From Sabethes cyaneus (taxonomy: Eukaryota > Arthropoda > Insecta > Diptera > Culicidae): a stretch of DNA of 64,000 bases. Shown piece after piece: positions 33,061-44,072 of this stretch; within the stretch, counting starts at the first letter, position 1, and the number at the start of each line of letters is the position of its first letter. A model generated the notes under the pieces. It was not told where the DNA came from. It made no database searches and worked only from the letters and a program-made list of their open reading frames with translations. The position numbers were made by a program, and so were the translations under genes. The DNA lies in the NCBI RefSeq assembly GCF_943734655.1, contig NC_071354.1, positions 5,925,001-5,989,000 of the forward strand, in the 5' to 3' direction.

Positions 33061-36000
33061 ATGAATTTTATTAAGAACCGGTTGGAGCGTCGGCCGGATC
33101 CACTTCCGAAGCCACAAGTGTTTCGTCACATTCAACCGACTTCCAGTCGGGGAACGACACGAAGGTAAGTCGGTGCCTTATTGTTCTACAAATTGACGCT
33201 TTACGGTTCCATTTCCACGTGGTGGACGAAAGCATTCATGACAGTTTGAATGAAACGCTGGCGGCCGGTGAGCCGTATGTTGTGTGCGCCATTGCGGAAG
33301 GTCGTGGCCATGCCGTGCTGGAGGTAGGACTGGCCGCAATTGATGTATCAGCGCCGGTGCTGCGGATGACCCAGTTTAGTGACAACTTTTGGTACTCGAA
33401 CGTACTAACTTCGCTGAAGGCACTGGATCCGGCTGTGGTAAGACGAGGTTTACACGATCTTCCCTTAGCATAATCTTTTTTTGTGGGAATTAGATCTATT
33501 TCAGCGAGCATTCGCTGAACAGTCAATCATCGACCTTGCCGGGCGTCATACGAGGTCACATGCCAGCAGTTCAGATCGTTCCACTTGCCAGACACTTTTT
33601 CAACGATGTTAATGCCAAAAAGTACATGGAAGACTTTTGCAGTTCGAGTTATCGGCTGTTGAAGGATTCGATTATTTCCAAGTACTACGGACTGGCGGCA
33701 ATCGGGGCCCTTCTGAGGCACTGCTTCGAGAGTAACATACTGCGAATTGCTTCGAAATCTTTGCAGTTTCGGTACCTAAACAAGCAGAATACTCTGGCAA
33801 TCGACATTGAATGTGTTGGGCATCTGGAGTTGATCTATTCGCTGCAGAAGGTGACTGACAAGCACTCGCTGTATTGGCTGTTGAACCACTGTATTACCGG
33901 TGTTGGAAAGAGACACTTGCGAGCCAATCTGCTGGAACCCAGCTGCTGTCAACGCAAGCTGGAAGCTCGGTTGGAAGGCGTAGCGGAGCTACTCGCAAAA
34001 GCCGATATTTTGTGTGGTGTTCAAAGAATTCTTCGAGATCTGGTGGATATTGGAGGACTCATGAGACTCTCGGTTGATGTGGATGTCTTGGTGAGTTGTC
34101 ATTTTTACTGATAAATCGTCGTTGAGTTGGTTAATTGAGTCCTTTTACTTAGAAAACTACCAAACAGAATACGATACATGTTCTTAATCAAGCCTGTACT
34201 TTACGCAGCGCTTTGCGCTGTGTTCCGGAATTGAACTTATTACTGACGCCAACTGAATCCACGGTTCTAAAAGTAATCAGGCAGGCGTTAAGTAGTCCAG
34301 TTTATCAATTACTTTCGAACAAAATTGGTACGGTCTTAACTTCGGGCGAAAGTGTTTCGTCAACCGCAGACTGTCACCGTCTATTTCTGGTGAAATCCGG
34401 GGTTTGCTCAACGCTGGATGTACTTCGAGGACTGTACTCGGAAATGATCGACGAGATTCGTGGTAATAATTCAGTTTGTCGGTTGATTCTATCGATTCAA
34501 TCACTCACCTTTCCATGTAGAATACATTGCCGTATTGTCTCGAGATTACAGCATTCCCCTGAAAATGTCCTACAGCCGATCGCACGGCTTTCACATTCAA
34601 ACCAATCTGAAGCAGAATGGAAATGCACCTCCTCCGAACACTTTTCGTGTTCTGAATCGAGCCGGTCAACGTTTTAGCTTAACTACCGGACATCTTCAGG
34701 TGTTGAACGAACGAGTTAATGGAATTATTGGAGAAATTGAGACCGTCAGCTATGTCACCATCAAAGAACTGATCGAAGAAATCCGGCTGGAAGTGGACCA
34801 CGTTTACATACTCGTAGCACACGTAACCGACCTGGATTTGCTGCAAGCGCTGACTGTCGTCAGCCAGACCAACAACTATTGCCGTCCCACCTTCGGAAGA
34901 TCAACTAAGGTGGTAGCCGCACGCCACCCGTTGCTCGAAGCGTACGGCGAGAACGAAAAAGTTATCAAAAACAACATCGTAAGATCCACCTCTTTGTACG
35001 AATAGGAAAAAATACATCCCAAAAATTCCAACTTCTTTCAGATAGCAACCCCGGAATACAACGTATTCATCGTAACCGGACCGAACATGAGCGGCAAGAC
35101 GGTCTACATGAAGACGATCTGCCTGCTGCAGATTATGGCCCAGCTGGGTAGCTACGTTCCGGCGACCCGGGCCGAGCTGCGCATTGCCGACCGGTTGATG
35201 GCCATTTTCGGCGCAGCCGAAAATGTCGAACAAGATGCATCCAACTCGTTGCGGATGTCACGAAAACTGGAGATCATCGGCGAAAGTTTAACCGTGAACA
35301 GTTTGGTAGTGATCGACGAGTTATTTGGGGACACTCCGTGTCCCAGCACGGCTAGTCCTCGCTGGAAACTGCTGGAACGGGTTGTTACGTTTATCGATTT
35401 TCAACCCACGGCTGATTGCAAAAGTTTAGCTGCCATTGGGCGACCCTTCGTTTACCTCACCACTCACTGTCATGACTTGCTGCGATCGCTGGATCGATTT
35501 CACAATGTGTCACAGCTCTGTATGCAAACGGAAGCGTTACAGGTGGACGGCGTCAGCCGTTTGCGCTATAAATACACGGTAAGTGAGGGTAAAACGGCGG
35601 AGAAGAACTACGGCATTTCGTTGGCTAGATGCGTTCGCATGCCGGAAAGTGTGATTCTGCGAGCGGAGGAGATCAACAAGCGCTTAAGCGCTGAATTCGC
35701 GTCACACAACACGACTACGTTGAACAGCACCTTATCGACAGAAGCCAATCGAACCCTTTTTGATAAACGCCTTTACGAATTGTATGCCCAGGTGGCGTCG
35801 GTACTTCCAACTGCCGTTGACGGAACCTACGTCGATGATGAACGTTTGGGCGAACAATTGGAGCAACTGTTGGGTGAATTTGCGAGTTCACTGTCGCCGG
35901 ATGTTGTTCGCTTCCTGAAGGAAACTCCGTTGGAGATGTTACTTCGGCAGAACGATCAGACGATGCAGTGGAGTAACTCCACGATGCCCAACACACCGAG

Positions 36001-36091
36001 CGAAACGAGTGACAACCGAGCAACTATGGGAAGTGAGCATTTCACGGTTAATGAAACTGAGTTTTCGAGTCAGGAAAGTTCAGACGTGTAA
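33061..36091 (+). CDS. MSH4: MSH4, meiosis-specific MutS homologue (complete, 6 exons)
   Basis: Exons 33061-33164, 33233-33437 (acceptor 33244 is a phase-equal alternative), 33494-34090, 34153-34462, 34521-34978, 35042-36091; phases agree, about 907 aa. The ATG at 33061 follows directly on the kinase 3'UTR and gives MNFIKNRLERRPDP. There is no mismatch-binding domain I, as in MSH4. Connector and lever regions carry KYYGLAAIGALL and ITGVGKRHLRANLLEP; the clamp has SRDYSIPLKMSYSRSHGF. The ATPase has GPNMSGKT (Walker A), VVIDEL (Walker B), LTTHCHDL and EGKTAEKNYGI. MSH4 pairs with MSH5 to stabilise recombination intermediates for crossovers. Odd: the signature loop after Walker B reads DELFGDTPCPST in place of DELGRGT. 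Confidence 0.93.
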
Positions 36092-36237
36092 CTTAGAATT
36101 GGATTTTTCAGATTTGCGCAGATTCTCACAATTGCTTTCACGTTATCAAGATATTTTTTTCGTTCTTGACCTATATGTCCAAACACACAGAAAGACGGTG
36201 AAAAAAACGATGTTTGCGAAATTTCCGGAACTGCAAC

Positions 36238-36243
36238 AATAAA
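36238..36243 (+). terminator. MSH4 polyadenylation signal AATAAA
   Basis: AATAAA lies 147 bases after the MSH4 stop codon (TAA 36089-36091), the first such signal downstream. Confidence 0.65.
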
Positions 36244-36940
36244 CGATACGGTACATGACTTGCGAACCTCAAAATGATAAGCCAAACAAACCGGTTTGTT
36301 GAACTGACTACTAGAGACTACACAATCCGCATTATCACGGCTATTCACAGTTAAAAGTGACCCAAATGACCAGCGATTCTGAACCAGTTCTGACCGGTTC
36401 TGGCAGAAGCATGTGCAAACAACACAGTATCTGCGTAAGTACAGTTCGGACTGTAGCTCATTGCTGCTGGTGCGTTATCAGCTGAATACGGGCTACGATT
36501 TCTGGCAATCTATTGACTATTTCTACACTTAACCGCAGGGTCATCGTGTGAACCAAGAGTAGTGGTAGGCAGTCGATTACTGCCCTGCTCGGCAACTTCG
36601 TTCGCATTTATAGAAATAATCAAAATCTCGTGACTAAATTGTACCTACATCGTTCTGCTAACATACGTCAACGAGGCAAAAGAACAGTAGGCATAGGCCA
36701 CTTTATGCGTGTTGTAGAAACCTTTGCATACGTCAAACTGATTACGATTACACCGGATCCAGGAAGACTAGTTTGAAGTAAAATTGGTACAAAGCGGAAG
36801 GTTTCAAACCAAATTTTCATGCTCATATTTTAATTTTTTTTTCTATCTGAGATGATTTGAATTAATTAATATTTCAAATGCGTCGTACTTCCAACGTTTG
36901 AAGTATTTGCCGCACAATGGCCGTTCATTAAACTTTCTGA
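36244..36940. other. Intergenic, nothing recognised
   Basis: No conserved frame on either strand and no clear repeat unit. A+T-rich towards 36830-36900. Confidence 0.45.
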
Positions 36941-37190
36941 CACTCCCCGCCGTGTGATCCGGCGAACGGGAATCGAACAGAGAGCAATGATGTTCAACAA
37001 AAGTAGCGAACTCCTAGGTTTCGCAGACGACCTTGACATCATTTCTACAAACTACTTTGGGACGGCGGAGGCAGTCTATGCCGAACTAAAAATGGTGGCC
37101 TGGGAGAATTATATTAAATATCAAGCAAATATATGGACAGTGACGGACAGCTACTATTGACGACGATGAACTTACACGGTGTAAGGTAGC
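36941..37190 (+). mobile_element. RTE-clade RT fragment (box C)
   Basis: The + frame 36954-37160 reads RRTGIEQRAMMFNKSSELLG and then FADDLDII (catalytic FADD box), followed by a degraded EAVYAELKMVAWE stretch. The start of the next conserved block (VTDSYY..DDDEL) follows in frame fragments. Isolated piece. Confidence 0.75.
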
Positions 37191-37475
37191 TTAGTGCAAA
37201 AAAATCCTTCTACGCATATGGCCGAGTCTCATTCGTTACAGAATTATTAAACAGTTTAAGTTTTCGGTTCTGTTTGCCTCAATTTAGCTTTAGTACAAAA
37301 ACTATGCTAGCTAGATCAATTCTGTTACTTTCTTTAAATGAAACTAAGAAAATTGTGTATTGAAAATTGCTCTTAAATCTCCTACTGTATGAAATTTAGT
37401 TTTCAGATGAAAAAAGCATTGAAATAAGTGTTTTCATCAAATTTCTCCTAAAATGGTGTGATAAAACTGACTGCA

Positions 37476-37765
37476 AGAAACAACCCCCTTTTTCTTCATT
37501 TGAATGTGTCTACTTCCTTTGTCAGATCCTCTCCTGTTATCCCCCAGCCACTTGTAAATCTGTCCTTTTGATAATCCCTATAAATTGACACAAAGCCTTT
37601 TTTACTTTTTTGAACTTTAATGACCACCCTATTCCTCCTTTCAGAAATCCAGCAACTTGTACAACTGCTATCGTTCCAAATGCAAGAGAAACGCACTCTT
37701 TTACCCACTTGAACATTCCTCGTGTAAGAGACCGTCAACCCCCCTGCGCACAGTGATCCCATTGG
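37476..37765 (+). repeat. Dispersed repeat, copy B (pair with 3885-4010)
   Basis: TTTCTTCATTTGAATGTGTC and CAGCCACTTGTAAATCTGTC match copy A at 3907-3975. Extends further right than copy A's recognisable part. Confidence 0.6.
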
Positions 37766-37994
37766 TATCAAAACAGGCGGTTTTTAATTGCGCCGAAATG
37801 GTTGATTATACTGGTTAAGTATATTCAGGGAAATTTTTCAGCGTTAAAAGCTATTTCATATGAAATGAACGATTATTTGATTAATCGCCTTAAAAGTAAG
37901 ATAAAAAAATTATTTTTTGAACAGTAAGAGATACGGCAAAACAATGTTCTACAAATTTTTGGAAAGATTATTATAAAGAACTTTGCCAAAGAAA

Positions 37995-38675
37995 GTAACC
38001 TTCTTGCTATTATAGTTTTAGAGATAAGAAACAATTTTTGACCACAGTTCTTTCTAAGGTATTTATACACATTTGACATGTTCGGCAAAGATTTTCAAAC
38101 AGTCAATTTACATAATTTTCTAGAATATAGTAACTTATTATCGTCAATATTTGAGGAGAAAATTAAAGTTTTCTTTTTGAAAATCTTTTTCTGAATCTCT
38201 ACAAATAATCCATGCTGCTTGGATTACACATTTTCATTAATTATTTTGCATACTTACTTGATCGGGGTAACACGGTTCTTACACTACGCCATATTAAGTT
38301 CAACCGAGTAACAATTTTCAATGCGAGTGTTTTACCTAGAGGGATAGCCAGGGTCAAGCTAATTTGTTTTGCATTTTGTAGTATTTTTGTTGTACTTTAC
38401 ATGGGTAATAAATGGCTTGAATGTATTTGCATGTTTAGGAGTAATTGCTATTTAAAATTGTATGATTTTTAAAAGAAAACTTTAATTTTCTCCGCAAATA
38501 TTGACGATAGCAAGTTACTATATTCTAGAAAAGTATGGAAATTGACTGTTTGGAAATCTTTACCGAACATGTCAAATGTGTTTAAATACTGTAGAAAGAA
38601 CTGTGATCAAAAAATTGATTTTCGTAGTCTCCACAAAAATTGTTCCTTATCTCTAAAACTATAATGAGAATCATG
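37995..38675. repeat. Foldback element with about 190-bp inverted arms
   Basis: Left arm 37995-38185 and right arm 38473-38675 are complementary: GTTTTAGAGATAAGAAACAA versus TTGTTCCTTATCTCTAAAAC, CATTTGACATGTTCGG versus CCGAACATGTCAAATG, and AAAGTTTTCTTTT versus AAAAGAAAACTTT. The spacer is about 290 bp without ORF. Terminal duplication was not identified. Confidence 0.75.
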
Positions 38676-38725
38676 CGATTTTGAATTTTGAATTTTCATC
38701 AGAAATATAGCAAACGGAGACTACA

Positions 38726-38858
38726 GATTACAGAGGCGCCGATACACTCAAAAACCGCTAAATTTTGAACGAAAGCGGAGTTGCCTTTATTTATGATGGT
38801 ACTCTCCGCTTTCGTTCAAAATTTAGCAGATTTTGAGTGTCTCGGCGCCTCTGTAATC
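38726..38858. mobile_element. 133-bp palindromic MITE
   Basis: GATTACAGAGGCGCCGA at the left is inverted as TCGGCGCCTCTGTAATC at the right. The complementarity continues through ACACTCAAAA and AAATTTTGAACGAAAGCGGA with two small gaps and a 20-base centre. Could fold into one long hairpin. Confidence 0.8.
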
Positions 38859-38869
38859 TATACTCTCTG

Positions 38870-39600
38870 TAGGGGTATCAAATCAGAAGATTTTTCAACG
38901 TGAGTTCTTGGGTAGACTTTAGGATGCATTTTGACCCGATCTGGACATTCCGGAATATCCGTTGTTTTTCTTCGGAAGTGTGGAGGGGTATCAAATCAAA
39001 TTCCAAATTCAAAATGGCCAATTTTAAGTTCCGGTAGAACCGACAACGAATATTCCGGAATGTTCAGATTGGGTCAAAATACTCAAAATACACTTAAGTC
39101 GCTTTTTACGCGAAGGATACGTCCCGCGTAAAAAAACCGCGTAAATTCCGAAATTCTCATAAAAACCGCCTAAATTCCGAAAATCGAGTAAAAAAAATCG
39201 CTTTAATTCTGAAATTCGCGTAAAAAAACCGCGTAAATTCCAAAATTCGTGAAAAAAAAACAAAATTTCGCATACAAAAAGACTTTGTGGATTTCAACAC
39301 TACGCGAAAAAATAGACGTTTTGAGCACATCCGCGTAAATACCGAAAATCGCGTAAAAAACGCGTAAATTCCGAAAATCGCGTAAAAAAACCGCATAAAT
39401 ACCGAAATTCGCGTAAAAATAGTCGCGTAAAAAGCGATTTTAGTGTGCATCCAAAAGTCCACGCAAGGACTCGTGTTGAAAAATCCTCTGATTTGACACC
39501 CCATTGGCCATACTACTGAAGAGAATTCAAAACAGTCAATTCCCAGTTCCGGTAGAACCGATACCGGATGTTCCTGAGTGTGGGACAAGAACTTTCGCTC
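38870..39600. repeat. Inverted-repeat element hosting a MITE
   Basis: GGGTATCAAATCAGAAGATT (38873-38892) is mirrored by AATCCTCTGATTTGACACCC (about 39482-39501). GTTCCGGTAGAACCGA occurs at both 39030 and 39545, and a TTCCGGA/TCCGGAAT pair at 38948 and 39055. The CGCGTAAAA MITE 39091-39445 lies inside. No gene. Confidence 0.6.
39091..39445. mobile_element. MITE with internal CGCGTAAATTCCGAAA tandem array, copy 1
   Basis: Ends CACTTAAGTCGCTTTTTACG and CGTAAAAAGCGATTTTAGTG, inverted, with TA on the left (39089-39090) and TG on the right. Between are degenerate tandem units of CGCGTAAATTCCGAAATT followed by CGCGTAAAAAACCG. The minus-strand ORF 39157-39588 with repeated FTRFSEF-like units is a translation of this array, not a gene. 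The shorter relative is 49160-49306. Confidence 0.78.
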
Positions 39601-39750
39601 TACAGGATAGTGTAAGATTCATTTTTATTGCCCACAAATAAAATGGATAACTTTTGCGCATTCTGTTAAGCAGATTTCTAGTTTTATTTCACATGCTACT
39701 TATGACGTCAAAAAAAAATTTGGTCGAAAACGGCTTTCCGGGTAAGCTTA

Positions 39751-39930
39751 CTAGACTTATCATGGCTACGATGGATGGGATCCAGTGCTGTGTGAGAATC
39801 TCGGGTGGATTGTCGGACCCATTCTAATCTCGCAGGGGACTCCGACAAGGAGATGGTCTTTCCTGCCTGCTATTCAACATTGCGCTTGAAGGTGTTGTAA
39901 GACGAGCGGCGGATGGTAAATGGTTGAATA
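39751..39930 (+). mobile_element. RTE-clade RT fragment (box B)
   Basis: The + strand reads ATMDGIQCCVRISGGLS and then a frameshifted QGTPTRRWSFLPAIQHCA / LRQGDGLSCLLFNIALEGVV, the RTE box B with LRQGD. Surrounded by non-coding sequence. Confidence 0.65.
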
Positions 39931-40389
39931 ATGCGCTCCAGAACCACCACGAAGTTCCACAGCCTCTTATTCAGCAACTCCTATCTCTACCTCCTCGTGG
40001 TACCATTCGGGATACGTTTCTTAGTGGAAATCGGACAACCGGTGGAAACATAGGTCGTATGCGGACAGACAAGGGGCACTCACTCGAAGGCTGAGTGTAA
40101 AGTCTCCGCCTGCAGGACGGTTCTTGTAGAAGATATAACTGCAGAGGGTCCAAAACCCCTAGAGGAGATGGTTAGCTGTTATCCATGGCTATAATGTAAA
40201 AACCTGAATGGATAAACCCCTAATCCAAGGTGTGACGCGATCCGTGCCAAGGGATGAATGATGGAGGGGGTAACAAGGTTCAAAACAAGTCACCTCTGAT
40301 TGGCACCTGCCTCGCTTCAGCTACCAGCCTATCACTTTCTAATAGGTCAGCTTGAAGTGTACAGAGTACTAAACGGGGCATACCACAAT
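39931..40389. other. Nothing recognised
   Basis: Possible continuation of the RTE remnant at the left (PLIQQL..). A block CAGCTACCAGCCTATCAC (about 40318-40335) recurs as CAGCTTCCAGCCTATCAC at 41352, so part of it is a dispersed repeat. Confidence 0.4.
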
Positions 40390-40565
40390 AGTTCAAAATA
40401 ATGGACGCAGTGGTAAGGAAGTCATGTCGAGCAACTCGACTCGACTCAGTCACTGTCGAATGTCGCGTACGCAGAGAACGGCTCAAACATAGCGGCTCAA
40501 TGCACCACCAAAATAAAACAACTCGCTCGTCATTTCTGATGATTGAGTCACTCACTTTTTAGCGG
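40390..40565. repeat. Dispersed repeat, copy B (pair with 10925-11135)
   Basis: GTCGAGCAACTCGACTCGAC and CATAGCGGCTCAATGCAC match copy A, in the same order and spacing. Non-coding. Confidence 0.6.
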
Positions 40566-40889
40566 TTGCCTGGGCTGAGTTGCGCAACAAAATCTTGTCG
40601 AATGTGACTTACATAATACCAAAAGTAGACCAGTCAAGAAAAGTGAGTGACATTCGACGTGACAAAATCGGAGTCGAAAGGTGGTTCTATGGGAATTTGT
40701 TACAACAATAATCGTCAACCCTGACTCTCTTACTTGAACAAATATTCGAATTTAAAAAACGAAATAGGGTGATTCATCTATTTTGAACAGGCGTCATGGA
40801 CATTTTGGGCATTTTCATTTCAAAGTCAAACTTTTGCATACAAAATCAAGTTTAGTTAACATGTACATCCGCCTATAATGGTGAATCAC

Positions 40890-41150
40890 GGGGCTTGACA
40901 GATAAGTACGAATCCAATCATATTTGTCTCCCATTATAGCTTGATTCGGGCTGGTATTTCGGCCATTTGTGTTTCGGACATTCGTAGGTTATCCGGATTT
41001 CGATAAGTGTTGTTTTAATGCTTCTCCCCGGATCAAAATTTCGCTCTTTCCCACGTCACGTCTTGTCTCGTTCTGAAAATACTATAAAACACATATGTTT
41101 TATTACTTTCTTCTACTGTTTCCTTCGACTCCTAAAAAGAATACTGTTAA
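40890..41150. repeat. Dispersed repeat, copy B (pair with 29555-30330)
   Basis: GAATCCAATCATATTTG, CTCCCATTATAGCTTGATTC, CGCTCTTTCCCACGTCACGT and ATACTATAAAACA recur from copy A with an intervening deletion. Confidence 0.55.
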
Positions 41151-41379
41151 AAAATATATATTTTTTAAGCTATCGAATGATAAACTTGAAATGCAAACTG
41201 AGTTAAGAACTGAGGAAGGTGTCAAATTTATCAAGGAGACTGCAGTATCTCAAAAAGGGCCTCTTAGAGCCTAGAGAGGTCTGGTTTGTGTCGCAGATCA
41301 GGGTCACTAGATTTATAAATAAAGACATTCCTGTTTGGAACCTTTCCCGCTTCAGCTTCCAGCCTATCACAAAAAAATT

Positions 41380-41530
41380 AGAGAAATTTGGTTCAATTTC
41401 GCGAAATCTCGACGAAATTAAAATGTAATTTCGTTTCGTTTCGAGAGTTCGAAATTGGTCATAATTTCGTTTCAACTAATTTCGCCTGAAAGAAACTGAG
41501 CATGAATTTCGTTTCGTTTCGTCTCGACAC
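41380..41530. repeat. TTTCGTTTCG-type low-complexity stretch
   Basis: Repeated ATTTCG, TTTCGTTTCG and CGAAATT words in both orientations over 150 bp. Confidence 0.55.
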
Positions 41531-41639
41531 CGAAAAAGTCAATCTAGCACAGCCTTGGTTTCACCCTCTACCCATCAAGTTTGAATAATAAGCTCTGTTG
41601 AATGGTTGAACAGTTGTAGTTTTTTTCGTCGTTGGCGTC

Positions 41640-43140
41640 GAGAATTAAAGAATCCACCTTACACACGTTGGAATCTGGAAGATCGGAAGAATTGCACCAC
41701 CTGCGGAAGGTGAAATCTCAAGCAATACGGACAATCAAGACATCCTCCAGCAGATTGCGGGACTGAACGAAAAAAATCTCCCGGGGATATACAGGAAAAC
41801 TGAGTTAGAGCATCATCGACGTCTTACGACACTTTTTACGAGGCTGGAAGAGTACGAATTCCATCGTCTGGAAGAGAAATGCATTAGCTTCGATATCCAC
41901 TAGATCGGCTTCCTGATGGTTCCGTGAAGGTAATCGCACATGCTTCCCGTTCGCTGACTCAAGTCGAAGTTAGATACAGTCAAGTGGTGAACGAAGGGTT
42001 AGCGTTGGTGTTTGGAATCACGAAGCTCTACCGGATGACCATTGGTTGGAAGCTCACGCTGTAAACCAACAACCAACCCTTGATGAGAGTCTTCGGTTCG
42101 AAGAAAGGTATTCCGCCGCATACAGCTAACTGCTTACAACGGTGGGCGCTAGCTCTCCTATCATGCTACGACTTCGAAATCGAAATCGAAATCTTCACTA
42201 CCCAATCGACGATGCGGATGAACTATCACGCCTGATCGACAGTCACACGAATCCGGATGAAGACTCCATCATCGCTGCTATCGGGGTCAGTTCCGGTGTA
42301 GTGGATAGCATTCAAGCCTCTCACGCCGAGGAACTGCGTTCAAATCCCAACCCCGCAGAAGTCACGAATGACCCAAGCTAGTGGCTATAGTGACTATAAT
42401 CTAACAAGAAAAAATCGCTGCTATTCAGTTAGAGGAAGATATCGAAGTTCCACTGAATTAAGCTGTCAGATCCTCACCAATCACTTTCAGCGTGATCCAA
42501 AAAACTACGCTCAAGTGTCCAGTGCTAAACCAAGTAATCCAGTACAACCAGTGAAACCCTTGCTGTCGTGAAAGGGTGTGCCTGATGATGTCGGACCGGT
42601 TGGTAATTCTAACCAACCTTCGCCATCGCATTCTAAAGCAACTCCGAAATCGAGAAAATGAAAGCTGTCGTTCGTAGTAACGTTTTCTGCCCGAAAATCG
42701 ACTGCGCCATCGAAGGTTTCGTCAAAAAGGACAACAACTGCGCCACCCATTCAAGTTTGTCCACACAGGCACATTCAAAATGGCCTGAAGTCAAAATTGT
42801 TCAATTCTCTGCCGCATCAGTAGCACTGCATTCCTGGAAGAAACGTCTGCCGGATTTGGAGATCCAGAAACGGTAGTATCGGACAATGGTTCACAGTCCA
42901 CCTCGGATCATTCTGGTCTATATGTTTGGACTTCATCCTGTACGAGCAACAACTATAGCTGACCAAACAGTTCGACCGGACCTTCCAGAAGATCCAGTTG
43001 AGGTACCTGTCGAAAACCCAATAATTCAAGAGATCTTAGAGTTACAAACTGATGGCCATGAGGTCATAAGAACGAATCAGCTGCACCACATGAATCGGAA
43101 GTAGAAGAGGCAGAAGATCCAGAATAAGCAGTCACTCTAG
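41640..43140 (+). mobile_element. Ty3/gypsy pol remnant (RNase H, spacer, integrase end)
   Basis: The + strand around 42085-42170 reads RVFGSKKGIPPHTANCLQRW with ALALLSYDFEIE, the end of a gypsy RNase H, then HYPIDDADELSRLIDSHTN at 42197-42255. 42850-42890 reads GDPETVVSDNGSQ from the integrase core (catalytic Asp). 42950-43030 reads TVRPDLPEDPVEVPVENPI from the C-terminal tail. The RT and most of the integrase are deleted. Upstream 41640-41950 may be gag. Confidence 0.7.
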
Positions 43141-43790
43141 CTGTTCTTACGCCGGAATCCAGTTTAGAAGTCCAAAGCCACCTGCAACGCTTCATCAGGT
43201 TCGAGCCGTCCGTATCTTTTCATTCTTATTTCGCCGTTTGTAGGGTCAAATCAAGATCATTATTTAATAAATTAATAGTCCTAGTTCGTCTAGTTCTTTT
43301 CATTTTTCCGGAAGTGATTCGGACGTAACAGTATTACTGCACTTTTATTTAAATTATGCGTTTTAAGAAAATTTTGGTTTTTCATTATACCTTTCATTTA
43401 CCTTTTTAAGCAAATTTCAAATAGTTTTTACATTTTTCTAATCCCTTGAAGCTGTACTGCAAGGTGGATTGAGTCAGCTAATTCTACCGCAATCATCAAC
43501 CAGGAAAACCTTGAAAACCGTTGCAACGCCGTTGTCAACCGCAACTACGTAACGCTGCTGTAGCAGACGAGAACGCGTTACAGTGGTACACATTTTTTTC
43601 CGGTTGCCCGGGTAACCGCACAGTCTATCGTAAACAGGCATCAAGTGCAGAGGGTAAAACTCCTCATTGTCATCCTTAGCGGTAGTTGTTTAATGTATCG
43701 TGAATTTGTTGAACCTAGGTACGATAACCCGTGCATTGTGTACAGCGCTTTCTGCGCTGATATCTGATATCTATCCGCTCGTTTTCGTTA
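43141..43790. other. Intergenic, nothing recognised
   Basis: AT-rich first half and mixed second half. No conserved frame. The gypsy 3' LTR might be here but no paired LTR was found in the window. Confidence 0.4.
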
Positions 43791-43798
43791 TTCAGCGC

Positions 43799-44072
43799 TC
43801 AGTCATTTCACGATCGTTGAAAAGTGCAAACATATGATCGCGAGAAAGGTTGCGCTTGCGTGTTCGGAGTAGCCATCGGAGCGAGAATACAATAATTTCT
43901 TTCAATAACATCCAGCCAGACCGGCAGACAAAGCAACGTGTGTAAGGTTGTGCGCGTGTACTTTTGTGTTCAATTGAATGCTGCTGGCGAAACAACGTTA
44001 TCTTAGATTCACTATCAACAGCTTCGGCCAATCTTATCATCAGTGTCAATTCCATCAAGGAACCCCGAGACG
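43799..44072 (+). promoter_or_regulatory. Possible initiator and non-coding exon with GTAAGT donor
   Basis: TCAGTC (43799-43804) matches the arthropod initiator TCAKTY, but the +28 position lacks a DPE. A GTAAGT donor (44073-44078) follows after CCCGAGACG, so a 5'UTR exon of about 272 bases could end at 44072. The 43800-45980 stretch is richer in CG than the surrounding repeats and lacks transposon coding, as expected near a promoter. It could be an alternative first exon of PSPH. Low certainty. Confidence 0.3.

Noticed and set aside
39157..39588. Minus-strand 143-aa ORF with repeated FTRFSEF-type units
   Set aside because: It is the translation of a tandem CGCGTAAATTCCGAAA array inside a MITE.
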